From Oehlia diaphana (Eukaryota; Glomeromycota; Glomeromycetes; Glomerales; Glomeraceae), in assembly GCA_003833135.1 (NCBI GenBank), contig QZLH01000515.1, positions 27,422 to 72,429 on the forward strand: DNA of 45,008 nucleotides, in the 5' to 3' direction. The notes under the pieces were generated by a model that did no database searches, had not been told where the DNA came from, and saw only the letters and a program-made list of their open reading frames with translations. Position numbers and translations under genes: made by a program. Below, piece by piece: positions 18,454 through 28,606 of the stretch; position 1 is the first letter of the stretch; every line of letters begins with the position of its first letter.

Positions 18454-20168
18454 AATTATTATTATTATTTTCTTCAACTCTTAAATCATCATCATTTGTT
18501 TCAACTTTTTTAAATGCATCTCTTACATTAACTTTCATACATTTTTTACTACTAGTAAAATAAACTAAAGGTATAACAGCGAAAGGAAGTTGAATACTTA
18601 AAGCAACTTGACTAGCAACCAATGTATCATTTAAACCATTTTCACCACTAACTATAGCTATAATCATAGCTGGTACAATAGCAAACGAACGAGTTATAAG
18701 TCTTCTTACCCAAGCACGAATTTTCCAACCCATAAAACCTTCCATAACAATTTGTCCTGCTATAGTAGCTGTTAAAGTAGAACTTTGACCTGCTATTAAT
18801 AAAGCAATAGCAAAAAGTGCACCAGCAGGAGGTCCAAGATATCTTGTTAATAATGAATGAGCATCAAATAATGTTGCAACATTTTCTTCAGAATTTTTAT
18901 AATAAAAATTTGATGCCGCTACTATTAAAATTGATGAATTAACAAATAAAGCAAAAGTTAAAGCTACAGAAGAATCTATTACTGAAAGATTCATTAATTT
19001 TGTTATAATTGATTTAAAAGTTTTTATATCTGTTCCAATATCTTGTCCTATTTTATGATTATTTTTTTTTAATTCTTGATCTTTTCTTACTTTGACTAAA
19101 TGTGAATGTAAATATAAATTATGTGGCATAACTGTAGCACCTATAATTCCTATAGCTATATATAATTGTTCAGCATTTGTAAAAATTCCTGAACTAGGTA
19201 AATAACCTTTTAAAACATCAGTAGAATTAGGTTGAGAATAAACTAATTCTAAAAGAAAACATATTCCAACAGCTCCTACTAATAACATTACAAGAGATTC
19301 CAACATTCGAGATGCTTTCATACTATTATCACGATAAATAAATAATATGACCATGACGTCTAAAGCTGTAATTGCAACTCCCCAAGGTAAAGGTAAATTA
19401 AATAACATTTTAAGAGCGATTGCACTTCCAATAACTTCTGCTAAATCTGTAGCAATGATTGCACATTCACATAATACATAAAGGAAATAATTTAGATATT
19501 TAGGGAAAAAATATTTGCAAGCTTGAGCCAAATCTAAAAAAAAAAAAAAATTTTTTTAATAATTTCATCATTTAAAACCGGAATCCAAACCGGTCATATA
19601 ATTTTAACTTACCCATTCCTGTAACAACACCCAATTTAATCGCCAAACTTTGTAATAACATGGCAAATAAATTAGAACAAAAGATGATGAATAAGAGGGA
19701 ATAACCAAATTGTGAACCGCCTTAATCAAAAAAAGAAAGTAAAAAAGTATTAAAAAGAATATATACAAAAAAAAAGAATATTGGTAAAAAAAAAAAAGAA
19801 AAAATACCGGTAAGGTCAGTTGCCCAATTACCAGGGTCAAGATAACCGACCGCAATAACTAAAAATTTATCAAAATTATTAATATTATCAAATCCTTAAT
19901 ACTTTTTCCTTAAAAAATAACTTTATAACTTACCATAACCGGGACCCACAAATCCTAAAAATTTTTTAAAATTTACAAAAAATGTGGAAAATTTATCTTT
20001 AACGTTATGATTTTTTTTAACTTTAACATTCGCTACATCGAATTTTTCATCTTTTTCAGATCCAAGATTTCTTGTAGGGTCGTTAAGAGAATTATTAGAT
20101 ATATTTGAATTGTAATCATATTCTTGTAATTGAGATACAACCGAACTATCTTTTGTCGGATAATTCAT
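18254..20168 (-). CDS. NRAMP-family divalent metal transporter (Smf-like)
   Basis: Proton-coupled Mn2+/Fe2+ importer of the SLC11/Smf family. Four exons on the minus strand: 20168-19934, 19858-19808, 19720-19613, 19533-18254; phases close to give 557 residues, normal for fungal Smf proteins. Helix 1 carries the metal-binding DPGN motif ([11 protein letters not shown], about 84-94) and helix 6 the [11 protein letters not shown] motif (about 265-275), with the Asp, Asn and Met ligands all present. Eleven or so hydrophobic helices are visible. The N terminus (about 70 residues) is soluble and Ser/Asn-rich. A cytoplasmic loop near 485-510 holds an Asn-rich microsatellite followed by Asp residues, a likely length-variable site. 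Whether it is plasma-membrane, endosomal or vacuolar cannot be told from the sequence. Confidence 0.92.
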
Positions 20169-23008
20169 GATTATAAAAAAATATTTCTATTTCCTTTTTG
20201 TGGAAGATCCATAAATTTGAGCCCGAATGTTCCCTATTTAAATAAATTTTAGTAAAAATATAATTAAGGAAATTTCTACTAGATTGATCGTTCTAATTTA
20301 CCTCGAAAGGAAAGGGCAATAGTTAATTGTACCTTAAAAACGGAATAACTCGGACGCAATTTACCAAAATGGAACTCGTGGAGATTGTTACACGCTTTAT
20401 GATCAATTAACGGAAAATTACGGAGAATTTTACCATAAAATGATGCCTCATTCCGACGTAATTTTAATATTGGGGGAATTTTCCCATGTTCTAGACGAAA
20501 AAAAATTTAACGCCCCAACAAAACAAACTAATTATTCTCTTCATTGTTTACTTTTGATTCATTATTTTGTGACACTTGTAACACAAAAAAGTATTTGACT
20601 TTAATATCATAGGTTTATACGAACCTTTAAAATTAAAGATTAACTGATAAGGTACACATAACAATAGGGTTAAATAGGGTTGAAAAAATTTTCACACGCA
20701 AATAAATTACATAAAAAGTGTGGTAAAAGGAAAATAATGTAATTTTACAATCAAAATTCTCTACGATAGAAAGTTCCTTAAAGAATTCCTAGATTAACCT
20801 TAAAATTTTTTTTTTTTTTTTTTTTGGAGTGAATTAAAGATAACAAGAATATCTCGTTCTAGCTCTTTAACTACAAGATAATTATATTTAAGGGCATGAT
20901 ATCCTGAATTTATTTGAATTTCTTTCAGCATATTTCAGCATTAAAAATTGTGAGAATAAAAAACTGTGAGAATAAAAAAAAAAAACTTGTAGTTGATTCC
21001 ATATTTAAAACTGAAATGAAAACTGTTATAAAATTTATCCATTTTAATTTAATAGTTATTGCATGTAATACAACCGTAATAGCTTATAATATTACGTCAC
21101 TAATATTATAAGTGAATGCATTATATGACGATTTTAAATAAAAAAATATTGTTTTGCTAGTGATCTTTTTATTATAAACAAAAAAAAAAAAAAATTAAAG
21201 GCATAAACATTGATCATTTTGAATTATAAATTTTTTACTTTCAATTAAACCATTTTAAAATTTTTTTATTCCCAACGCAACGTAAATGTTTACGTTTCAT
21301 CCGTTATTATTTCGTGTAACAATCAACCTACCTACAATTGGGCTAATTATTGGGTGAATGCGGAACAGTTTTTGGGCTTCCAATGAATTAAAAATCAATT
21401 AACAAACGGTCAAATCATTTATCCGCAAAAAAATTGGCCAAAAACATTTCAAACCATTTTCAAAGAATTTTGTGAATTTGGTTATAAAATCATTTTTGGA
21501 TATCCCCAACCCATTGTAGATTATTATATTATTGTACAAATATACAAATTATTTTTCCATTGTGTAATATAAATCGGAAGAGTAGAAATTCCACTCGAAA
21601 TAAGGCAATCAAAAAGAAAAGGTTTTTAATTTAATGTTTAATGTTAAACAATGGCGCAATAAATTGATTAACCCGTTATTCGAATATTAGAATCTTGGAC
21701 TTTTTAATGATGATCAATGATGATCTTTTTTGATATATACAGTATATATATATTATTGTCTTTTTTTTTGCTGCCTTAAATCTAATTTGATAATAAATTA
21801 TTACACAGACTTAGCCCCAAAATTTTTATTAGAAGAAAAATATTATTATTATAATAAAAATCTAGATTTTTCTGCGGATTATAAAGGGACGTGTTTCCTT
21901 ATTGTTCTTTGAGGTTCATGATCCAAAGGGATCGACATATATTATTTGCCGCCACTTTTTTTCTGTAATGTTCGTATACCCATCTTTAGCCCTCACGTAA
22001 TAAAAAATTCAATGTCTTATGTAAAAAAATTTCGGATATTTATTAAATTAATTATTTTTTTGAAAATATTTATTATTTTTTTTTTATTCATTCATTGTTT
22101 TTTTTAAAAAAAAAAAACCTTCTTTTTTTTCGTTTTTTCTTTATTTTTCTTTAAATTATTACTAATCAGCTTACCAGGCAAATCGGGAAAAATGATTATA
22201 ATGATTTGATTATCAATTGTCTAACGTGTAAAAATTTAGCACCGATGATTTAAGGTTTTTGTGTACGTTGATTCCAATTTATTTCGGTAAATGAGGAAAA
22301 AGAAAACTCCCACACAATATTTCATTTTTTTACTTTAAAATAAAGGAATAATATTAAAGGAAAACGTTTTCCCGTTCCCACATGGCTTTAATGTTTTTTT
22401 TTGTATATATTTTTTATTATCTCTAATAACAACAATAAAAGCACGTTTATATTCAAGGTTTTAGTGAAAATCATTATTTATTTTACCGTTAACAGCCGCA
22501 AAAAAAAAAATTGATTTTGATTCGTTATTGATAACTTTAAAAAAAAAATTTTGCATGATTCTCTTTGGTTCATTAAATTCATTATCTCAAAATTATAATT
22601 TATTCTTGTTTTTTTGCTTGAAAATAAAAATATAAATAAATAAGTAAATACAAATTATATTTATATATTTTTAGAACAGATAAGAAATATATTATTATTG
22701 AGATCTCTTATCAGGAATTTTGTGACTGTGATCGAGCAATACAATCAATTTTTTTTATTGTTTTTGTTTGTTAGGAATATCTTATTGAACGTGACCTCAC
22801 AAGACCTCACTCGAGATACGTTGTCTACTTGACTTACTTTATTTGGATTTTAAAAAAGTTACTCACGAAAATGTGACAAAATCCAAAAAAATAAGTGAAT
22901 AAATAAATTTTTCTTATAAAAGACCTTTGTAATCCCCCAAGTATCTTATTAATAATTTTTTTTTTTTAAAAAAAAAAAAAAATAACAAATAATAATAATA
23001 ATAATAAA
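20169..23008. other. Intergenic region between divergent NRAMP and MYND genes
   Basis: About 2.8 kb of AT-rich DNA carrying both promoters. Short open frames at 20914-21111 and 21730-21912 are low-complexity and not convincing. Poly(A)/poly(T) tracts occur near 20808-20824, 22080-22130 and 22960-22982; the last sits immediately upstream of the MYND gene. No RNA gene was seen. Confidence 0.45.
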
Positions 23009-23866
23009 ATGGGTCTAATAAATACAAAAGAAGATTACGCTTCTTCACAAATTTCAAATGAAAAACCATTACAATTTCCCATTTTTAAAGAAAATGAAAA
23101 TGATGATTCAAATACTGAAACATCAGTTTTAATTAATGACCTTTTAAATGAAGCAGGACGTAAAATGAGATCTTATGAATATGATCAAGCTGAAGAAATT
23201 TTAAAATTGGCTACCGAATTTGGTTCTCCGTATTCCGCAGCAAAGTTGGGTTATATTAATCTTCGAGGTTTAAACTCCTCTCAAATTCCGAATTATGCGT
23301 TATCAGCAGCTTATTATTTCATTGCATTAAAATTTATTATTAATATTCCAAATGCAGAATGGAATGTAAACCTTATTCTTGAAATTATTGAAGATTTAAC
23401 TCAATTATATCGTTTTCATTTTAATTATCAACGTGATTTACTCATTTGGAAACATGGAATTAAAGTGATGAAATTTATTGACAACAATTTAAGAGATCTT
23501 ACTTTAATGAGTAAAGAAATTCAAAAAATTAAAGCTTTAAGGATTCATATCTCTTTTTGTATTGCTTTAACCGCTGAAATTGAGGGTAAAATTACTGGTG
23601 ATTATAAGGAAGCAGTAAATTGTTATCATAAATGTGAAAAAATTGGTCCATGTGAATTAAAAGTTGCTGATAAATTGGTTAAAAAGGCGCATACCAAGTT
23701 CCGTTTGTTAGAACCACGTGTACCTCGTGTACAGCCAATTTGTACATCTTGTAAATTTGAAGCAAAAGATTTAAAAAGTATATGGAATTTATTAGTTTGT
23801 TCAAAATGTCAAGTGGTAGCTTGTTGTAGTAGAGAATGTTTAAAAAATCATTTAAAATTTCATTAG
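23009..23866 (+). CDS. Sel1-like repeat protein with C-terminal MYND zinc finger
   Basis: Single-exon protein of 285 residues. The middle is alpha-helical, with Sel1/TPR-like segments (AEEILKLATEFGSPYSAAKL at about 60-80; EAVNCYHKCEKIG at about 205-217). The C terminus is a MYND-type zinc finger: C-TSC, 16 residues, C-SKC, then ACCSREC, LKNH and a terminal KFH, keeping the Cys/His pattern. MYND fingers bind proline-rich partner proteins. The N terminus MGLINTK fits the N-myristoylation pattern (Gly2, Thr6), suggesting membrane attachment if Met1 is removed. The last zinc ligand is two residues from the end, so the protein stops as soon as the finger is complete. The start is preceded by an AATAATAATA leader. 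Biological role unknown. Confidence 0.78.
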   Translation: MGLINTKEDYASSQISNEKPLQFPIFKENENDDSNTETSVLINDLLNEAGRKMRSYEYDQAEEILKLATEFGSPYSAAKLGYINLRGLNSSQIPNYALSAAYYFIALKFIINIPNAEWNVNLILEIIEDLTQLYRFHFNYQRDLLIWKHGIKVMKFIDNNLRDLTLMSKEIQKIKALRIHISFCIALTAEIEGKITGDYKEAVNCYHKCEKIGPCELKVADKLVKKAHTKFRLLEPRVPRVQPICTSCKFEAKDLKSIWNLLVCSKCQVVACCSRECLKNHLKFH

Positions 23867-24496
23867 TAAAAAAAGAAAAAAAAAAATTGAAATTTTCTAA
23901 ATTATGAAAAGACTCAACATATTTTGTGTAATATATTTTCGCATTTCAACTTAACATGTTTTACAAAAAAAAATAATAATAATAATAATAAATGTGCATT
24001 CACGCACTTTTTTTTTTTTTACTTAGTATGTTTTTTAAATTGTCTCACATTGGGGTAGTCTCCTTATTATTTATAATAACTGATAATGGAATTTTTTGGG
24101 GTTCCACAATATAATTTAATAATTAGGGCAGTAATTTGAGGCATTGAGGCTGATCAATGAAATTTCCAAAAATAGTTCGACATAACGGATCTTTTTATAT
24201 ATATAAAAGAAAGTAGCATAAAATTTATTTGCAGAAATTGCGCAATACGGTCAAGTTGAATTACACGATAATGTTACAAAAATTCTTTATTAATATATTA
24301 ATTTTTGAAAATCATGTGCAGATGTGCTTCTAAATCTATAACCGATAGATAATCTGATAAAAATTAAAATTTCTATGAAATTGTACGACATCATCTTTTT
24401 TTAAGCCCCTAAAAAAAAAAAAAAAAAAAATTTTTTTCTTTTCTTTCTTTCTTCATCGATATTTCGATAACTCGATAACTCAAACTCATTATAAAA
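23867..24496. other. Intergenic region
   Basis: 3' flank of the MYND gene and promoter of the F-box gene. It contains an AAT microsatellite near 23972-23990 and a poly(A)/poly(T) junction with CTTT repeats at about 24410-24455, right before the F-box start. No gene seen. Confidence 0.45.
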
Positions 24497-26113
24497 ATGT
24501 CACCATCATCATCATCATCATCATTACCTTATCTTTGTTTACGAGAAATATTCGAATTCGCATTACAAAGTAAATCAGGATTACTTTTCTCATGTATTTT
24601 AGTTTGTAAATTTTGGAATGAATTAGCAATTCCAATTTTATGGAGGGATCCATTTTATAATCTTCATAACCATAAAAAAACAATACATCTTTTAGATGTT
24701 TATCTTCTTAATTTTACTTTAAAAGAATTAAAAAATTCAAATTTACCAACAAAATTAATTGAAGATTATAATAATAAAAAAAGTTCAAAATATAATTATG
24801 CGGAATTTTTACGTAGATTAAATCTTACACAAATTCGAACTGCGACATCATTTTGGATAAGAAATAAAAAATATAAAGATATTTATAAAGATATTATTAA
24901 TCCAAAAGATTGTCAAATATTTCAATCATTTTGTAATCATTTTATTAAACATTCTAAAAATATTAAATATATAGAATTTGAACCTGAATATAATTCTTCA
25001 TTTGATTTTAATTTATTTGAATTACCAGGAGCTGAAATTAGTCTTACTAATTTAAGTAAATTTTCATGTTATGGGGAACCTTATAATATAAATTTATATG
25101 AAAGTGCATCAAAAATTTCAACAAAAATTCAAGATTTAAAAATTATTTTATTTTATGGATGTCCAATTAATCCTTCAACTTTAATTAATATATCAAATTT
25201 TATAAGATCACAAAATCAAATTAAAGAATTCTTTATAGATAATAGAATTGGATGTGATTGTTGTACTCATGATCTTTCTTTAGCATTAGATTTAACAATA
25301 ATTTTTAAATCTTTAAATACTCAAATAACAACTTTATCACGTATAAATTTTATTTCAATAGATTTTCATAATAATTTTCCTTTTGATCAATTATCAAAAT
25401 GTGAAAATCTTTTAGAATTAAATATTAAAGGATGTTGGAATTTTGGTGATATTAATTTAATAGAATTAAATTATAATTATAATAATAATAATTCATTCAA
25501 GAATTTATCAGATTTACAAATTATTAAAAGTTCAATACCTGAAATATTAATAAAAATTTTATTAATACAATCAGGAAAATCATTAAAAAATTTAAAATTT
25601 GAACAAACTTATTTAGAAGAAATATTTAAAGAAATTCTTATTTATTGTATAGAAAATAATCCTAATTTAGTAAATGTTTTAATTTATATAGATTCTAAAG
25701 AAATTCAATATTTACCAAAATTTTTAAAATCTTCAACAAAACTTAATAAACTTGAAATTTGGGATAAAAGTATGAGAAGAAAAGAAATGGAATTACTTGA
25801 AATTATTAATTTAGATGATGATTTATTTTCTAATATAGGAGAATCTTTACCTAATAAGTTAAAAGATTTAACAATTAATATGAAATGGAATTTTAGTATT
25901 AAATCTTTTGAAAATTTTATAAAAAATTGTAAAGCTCCATTAGATATATTAAGTTTTGAATTTTGTGAATGTTTTGATAATCAATATTTTAATATTCTTA
26001 TAAAGAATTTAAAAAGACCATTAAAAAAATTAAATATTAGATATTGTAAAGCAAAATTAAATTCAGAAATTCGTAAGAAATATGGATATTTAATTCAACA
26101 AATTGATTCATAG
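24497..26113 (+). CDS. F-box protein with leucine-rich-like repeats
   Basis: Single-exon protein of 538 residues. An N-terminal Ser run (from TCA/TCT codons) precedes an F-box at about 10-55: LPYLCLREIFEFALQS then SCILVCKFWNELAIPILWRD, the Skp1-binding segment. The remainder consists of recurring Leu/Ile/Asn patterns (LNIKGCWNFGDINLIEL, LKNLKFEQTYLEEIF, LKKLNIRYCKAKLNSEI) spaced like leucine-rich repeats, the usual substrate-recognition module of SCF F-box proteins. Glomeromycotina carry greatly expanded F-box families of this size, which fits; the substrate is unknown. Codon use is extremely AT-biased. A 64-residue frame on the other strand over the start is a shadow. Confidence 0.82.
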   Translation: MSPSSSSSSLPYLCLREIFEFALQSKSGLLFSCILVCKFWNELAIPILWRDPFYNLHNHKKTIHLLDVYLLNFTLKELKNSNLPTKLIEDYNNKKSSKYNYAEFLRRLNLTQIRTATSFWIRNKKYKDIYKDIINPKDCQIFQSFCNHFIKHSKNIKYIEFEPEYNSSFDFNLFELPGAEISLTNLSKFSCYGEPYNINLYESASKISTKIQDLKIILFYGCPINPSTLINISNFIRSQNQIKEFFIDNRIGCDCCTHDLSLALDLTIIFKSLNTQITTLSRINFISIDFHNNFPFDQLSKCENLLELNIKGCWNFGDINLIELNYNYNNNNSFKNLSDLQIIKSSIPEILIKILLIQSGKSLKNLKFEQTYLEEIFKEILIYCIENNPNLVNVLIYIDSKEIQYLPKFLKSSTKLNKLEIWDKSMRRKEMELLEIINLDDDLFSNIGESLPNKLKDLTINMKWNFSIKSFENFIKNCKAPLDILSFEFCECFDNQYFNILIKNLKRPLKKLNIRYCKAKLNSEIRKKYGYLIQQIDS

Positions 26114-26135
26114 ATATAGGAGGACTGGGAATTGG

Positions 26136-26195
26136 AAATTGATCGGGGGATCGGGGATCGGGATCGGGGATTGAGGATCGAGGATTGAGGAGGCA
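26136..26195 (+). repeat. G-rich GGATCGGGGATCGG-type repeat
   Basis: About seven variants of GGATCGGG / GGATTGAG / GGATCGAG follow the F-box stop within 80 bp. Several G-runs of three to five could form a G-quadruplex in DNA or in the 3' UTR. The composition contrasts sharply with the AT-rich surroundings. Confidence 0.65.
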
Positions 26196-26785
26196 TACTG
26201 TAGAGAGTGATTAGCATTATCTGTTATTAGTATTGGTGGTTATTAGTATTATTAACAAAATAAAAATATTATTATTAGCATCATTAGTGTTAATAAACTT
26301 AATAAATTTTTTTATTAAATTCATTAATGTGTAATATAAATTGCAGAAGATTAACCGTTCTCTGATGTGCGAGAAATAATATTAAGCGTTGTATATTGTT
26401 GTATATTAAATATTTAAAGGGAAAAATTAAACTAATTTTTTTGCTCATCACCGATAATTTATTAAATTAGAACAATATTAAAAAAGTTATTTATTAAAAT
26501 TATATTATAATACGAAAAGTATAATGATATTATTTATATTTATAATACGAAAAATACGAAAATTTATATAAATTTATTATTTATATATTTGTAATTTATA
26601 TTTTTTATACATAAGAATAATATTTTTATTTTTACATACGGAACATCATAATCTACTAAACTAGCCTAACGCTATTTGTATCCAGACCTCACGCGCAATA
26701 ATCTGTCGGTAAAACGTTAGTCGGTGAAATGGTCTCGGTAATGTCCTATTTAAGTAAAAGTCTAAAAGGTCTATCGAACACATAA

Positions 26786-26830
26786 TTCCGGTAAAAGTTC
26801 CGGTAGTTCCGCCGGTTCCGGCAGTTCCGG
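26786..26830 (+). promoter_or_regulatory. Cluster of TTCCGG sites
   Basis: Exact TTCCGG at 26786, 26798, 26816 and 26825, plus the variant TTCCGCCGG at 26807; spacings are about 9-12 bp. It lies 150-195 bp upstream of the small cysteine-rich gene. Regular spacing near one helical turn suggests binding sites, but this could also be a minisatellite. Confidence 0.4.
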
Positions 26831-26979
26831 ACCTTGATTACAAATGCAACATTATAAATATGGTTGCATTAAAATCTAATTTTTTTTTTTTTTTTTTTTT
26901 TTTTTTGTTTAAAATAAAAACAAAGACTCTTTAAAACAATAACAAAAACCTTTATATATAAAAATTTCATTTTTCAAAA

Positions 26980-27443
26980 ATGTGCTTTGTAAGTTTTTAA
27001 ATTTTTATTCACATTTTATTGTTTTATTATTTATTATTTTTGTTTTATTGTTATTTATTTTTAATTTATAGGCTGTAACTTGTAAAACCTGTAATAAACA
27101 AACTTGGCAGGGATGTGGAAAACATGTAGAGTCAGGTAATTTTCATTTGCTACAGGCCATTAATGGATTTGATTAATTTATTCGAATTTCGAATTTGAAT
27201 AATTTGAATAATTTGAATAATTTGAATAATTTGAATAATTTGAATATAGTTATGAGTAAAATACCAGTTGAGGATCGTTGCACCTGTAAAAAAGATGACA
27301 ATAAAAAACCAGGTACACCAATTGTAACTATAATGATTGGATTATTATTTATATATTGGTGGTTAAATTGGTAACAAAAATTTCTTATTTGGAAAAATTT
27401 AGAAACAGAAACAAAAACCGAACCTGAAAAGGTGAAAAAATAA
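26980..27443 (+). CDS. Small conserved cysteine-rich fungal protein (58 aa)
   Basis: Four tiny exons: 26980-26988, 27072-27135, 27250-27312, 27403-27443; phases close to a 58-residue protein. It starts MCFAVTCKTCNKQTWQGCGK, continues HVESVMSKIPVEDRCTCKK and ends in a Lys/Glu/Thr-rich tail. The pattern C-x2-C-x7-C-G-x-H followed by an R-C-x-C segment matches a small fungal protein type that I recall as widespread and uncharacterised; Cys/His spacing suggests a single zinc site. The first exon encodes only three residues, so automated predictors would easily miss it. Reading through the third donor would instead give a hydrophobic tail ending at 27374; the spliced version is preferred because it matches in phase and gives a charged tail. 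Confidence 0.78.
27192..27245 (+). repeat. Six 9-bp repeats abutting a splice acceptor
   Basis: AATTTGAAT is repeated six times without mismatch and is followed directly by ATAG, the acceptor of exon 3 of the 58-residue protein gene. The repeat thus takes the place of a normal pyrimidine-rich intron end. Confidence 0.85.
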
Positions 27444-28606
27444 TTATATATATTATTTATTTCCTCAGCAGAAATAATTATTATTATTATAAAATGATTT
27501 CTTTGTTCCATAATTATGTAATTTATAATAATCATTATTAATAAAATTTTAAGAAAATATAAGGTTATAAGCACCATACATAATCGGAATTCTTCATATA
27601 CAAAAACAATTAATAAAAATTTTGTTTCATAAAAAAAATAAACATAATAATATTTCTTTGATATAATAGGTAAGTCCTTTCGAGGTTATAATTAGAAATC
27701 ATCAAAAAATTTGGTGAAACTATTTATTGAAATGAAACAAATAATCATTATTTTGTTCGAGAACGAAAGATCAATATAACAAAGAAATTTGTTATTATAA
27801 TTTTTTTGAAATGATTTTGTCATGAGGAATTAATTCAATATCATTAAAAGTATTATGACGGAAAGATTCTCCCTATGACGGATAAATTCCCTATGACGAA
27901 AATAAGGAAACGTTCGAACGAAACAACATGGATTATATTAAATTATTTAGGAAATGTATGGATTATTAAACGAACTTCTGGATGCGGTTGATGCGGTTGT
28001 TTTCTTTTCAGATTACGGAAATTTCCGCTGACTTGGCATGTCACAACTTATTTTGTGATACGGCACGCTTGACATGCTGTTTAATGTATTTCGACTTTAT
28101 GGAAATTTGTATTACCTTAAGTAAATAATGAATTTCTCAAAAAGAAGATAAGACAATAAATTTTTATTCTTTGTAGAAAGATACGATTGACGTAAGATCG
28201 CTTTCGACGTCATTCCCAGTAACCGCTTTCAACTATGTTTTGATTTGATTATCTGAATTTAAATTTAAAGAAATGTAACAGTAGAACACAAATAAAAATT
28301 CAAAAAAAGAAACCTTGTATTTTAATAATAGAACGTACGATTTTTGTAACAACAAAAAAAAAAAATTGTATATATAAAGTTTCATATACTTTTTTTTGAC
28401 TCTTTTTAAAATATTTCCTTTAGACTTCATGATTCATTCGATCTATTTAAATTCTTTTTCTGTAATACTTAATGTCGATTATCCTTTGAATGAGCTACTC
28501 ATTTCTTCCCCTTTTTTCTTTTTATTTATAATATATATACACACCAATAATATTTTTTCTTAAAAAGGACGAATAACGATACATATTAAAATATTATTTG
28601 TTCGTA
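27444..28606. other. Intergenic region with nested inverted repeats
   Basis: About 1.1 kb before the seven-TM gene. It contains three copies of a TATGACGGA/TATGACGAA word near 27855-27900, a GATGCGGTT doublet near 27982-27999, and the inverted repeats at 28016-28077 listed separately. No gene was seen. Confidence 0.45.
28016..28077. promoter_or_regulatory. Palindrome plus nested inverted repeats
   Basis: CGGAAATTTCCG (28016-28027) is a perfect 12-bp palindrome. Next, GCATGTCA (28036-28043) and TGACATGC (28070-28077) are exact inverse copies enclosing TCACAA (28041-28046) / TTGTGA (28053-28058), also exact. The block is about 530 bp upstream of the seven-TM gene start. It could be a composite site for dimeric regulators or a relic of a mobile element. 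Confidence 0.4.

Larger units (their letters stand above)
26114..26979. other. Intergenic region with G-rich repeat and TTCCGG array
   Basis: The 3' flank of the F-box gene begins with a purine-rich repeat (listed separately); the right part is the promoter of the 58-residue protein, with a TTCCGG cluster and a poly(T) run at about 26879-26906. No other gene was seen. Confidence 0.5.

Noticed and set aside
20914..21912. Short plus-strand frames between the NRAMP and MYND genes
   Set aside because: Low-complexity, no domains, no splice-compatible partners.
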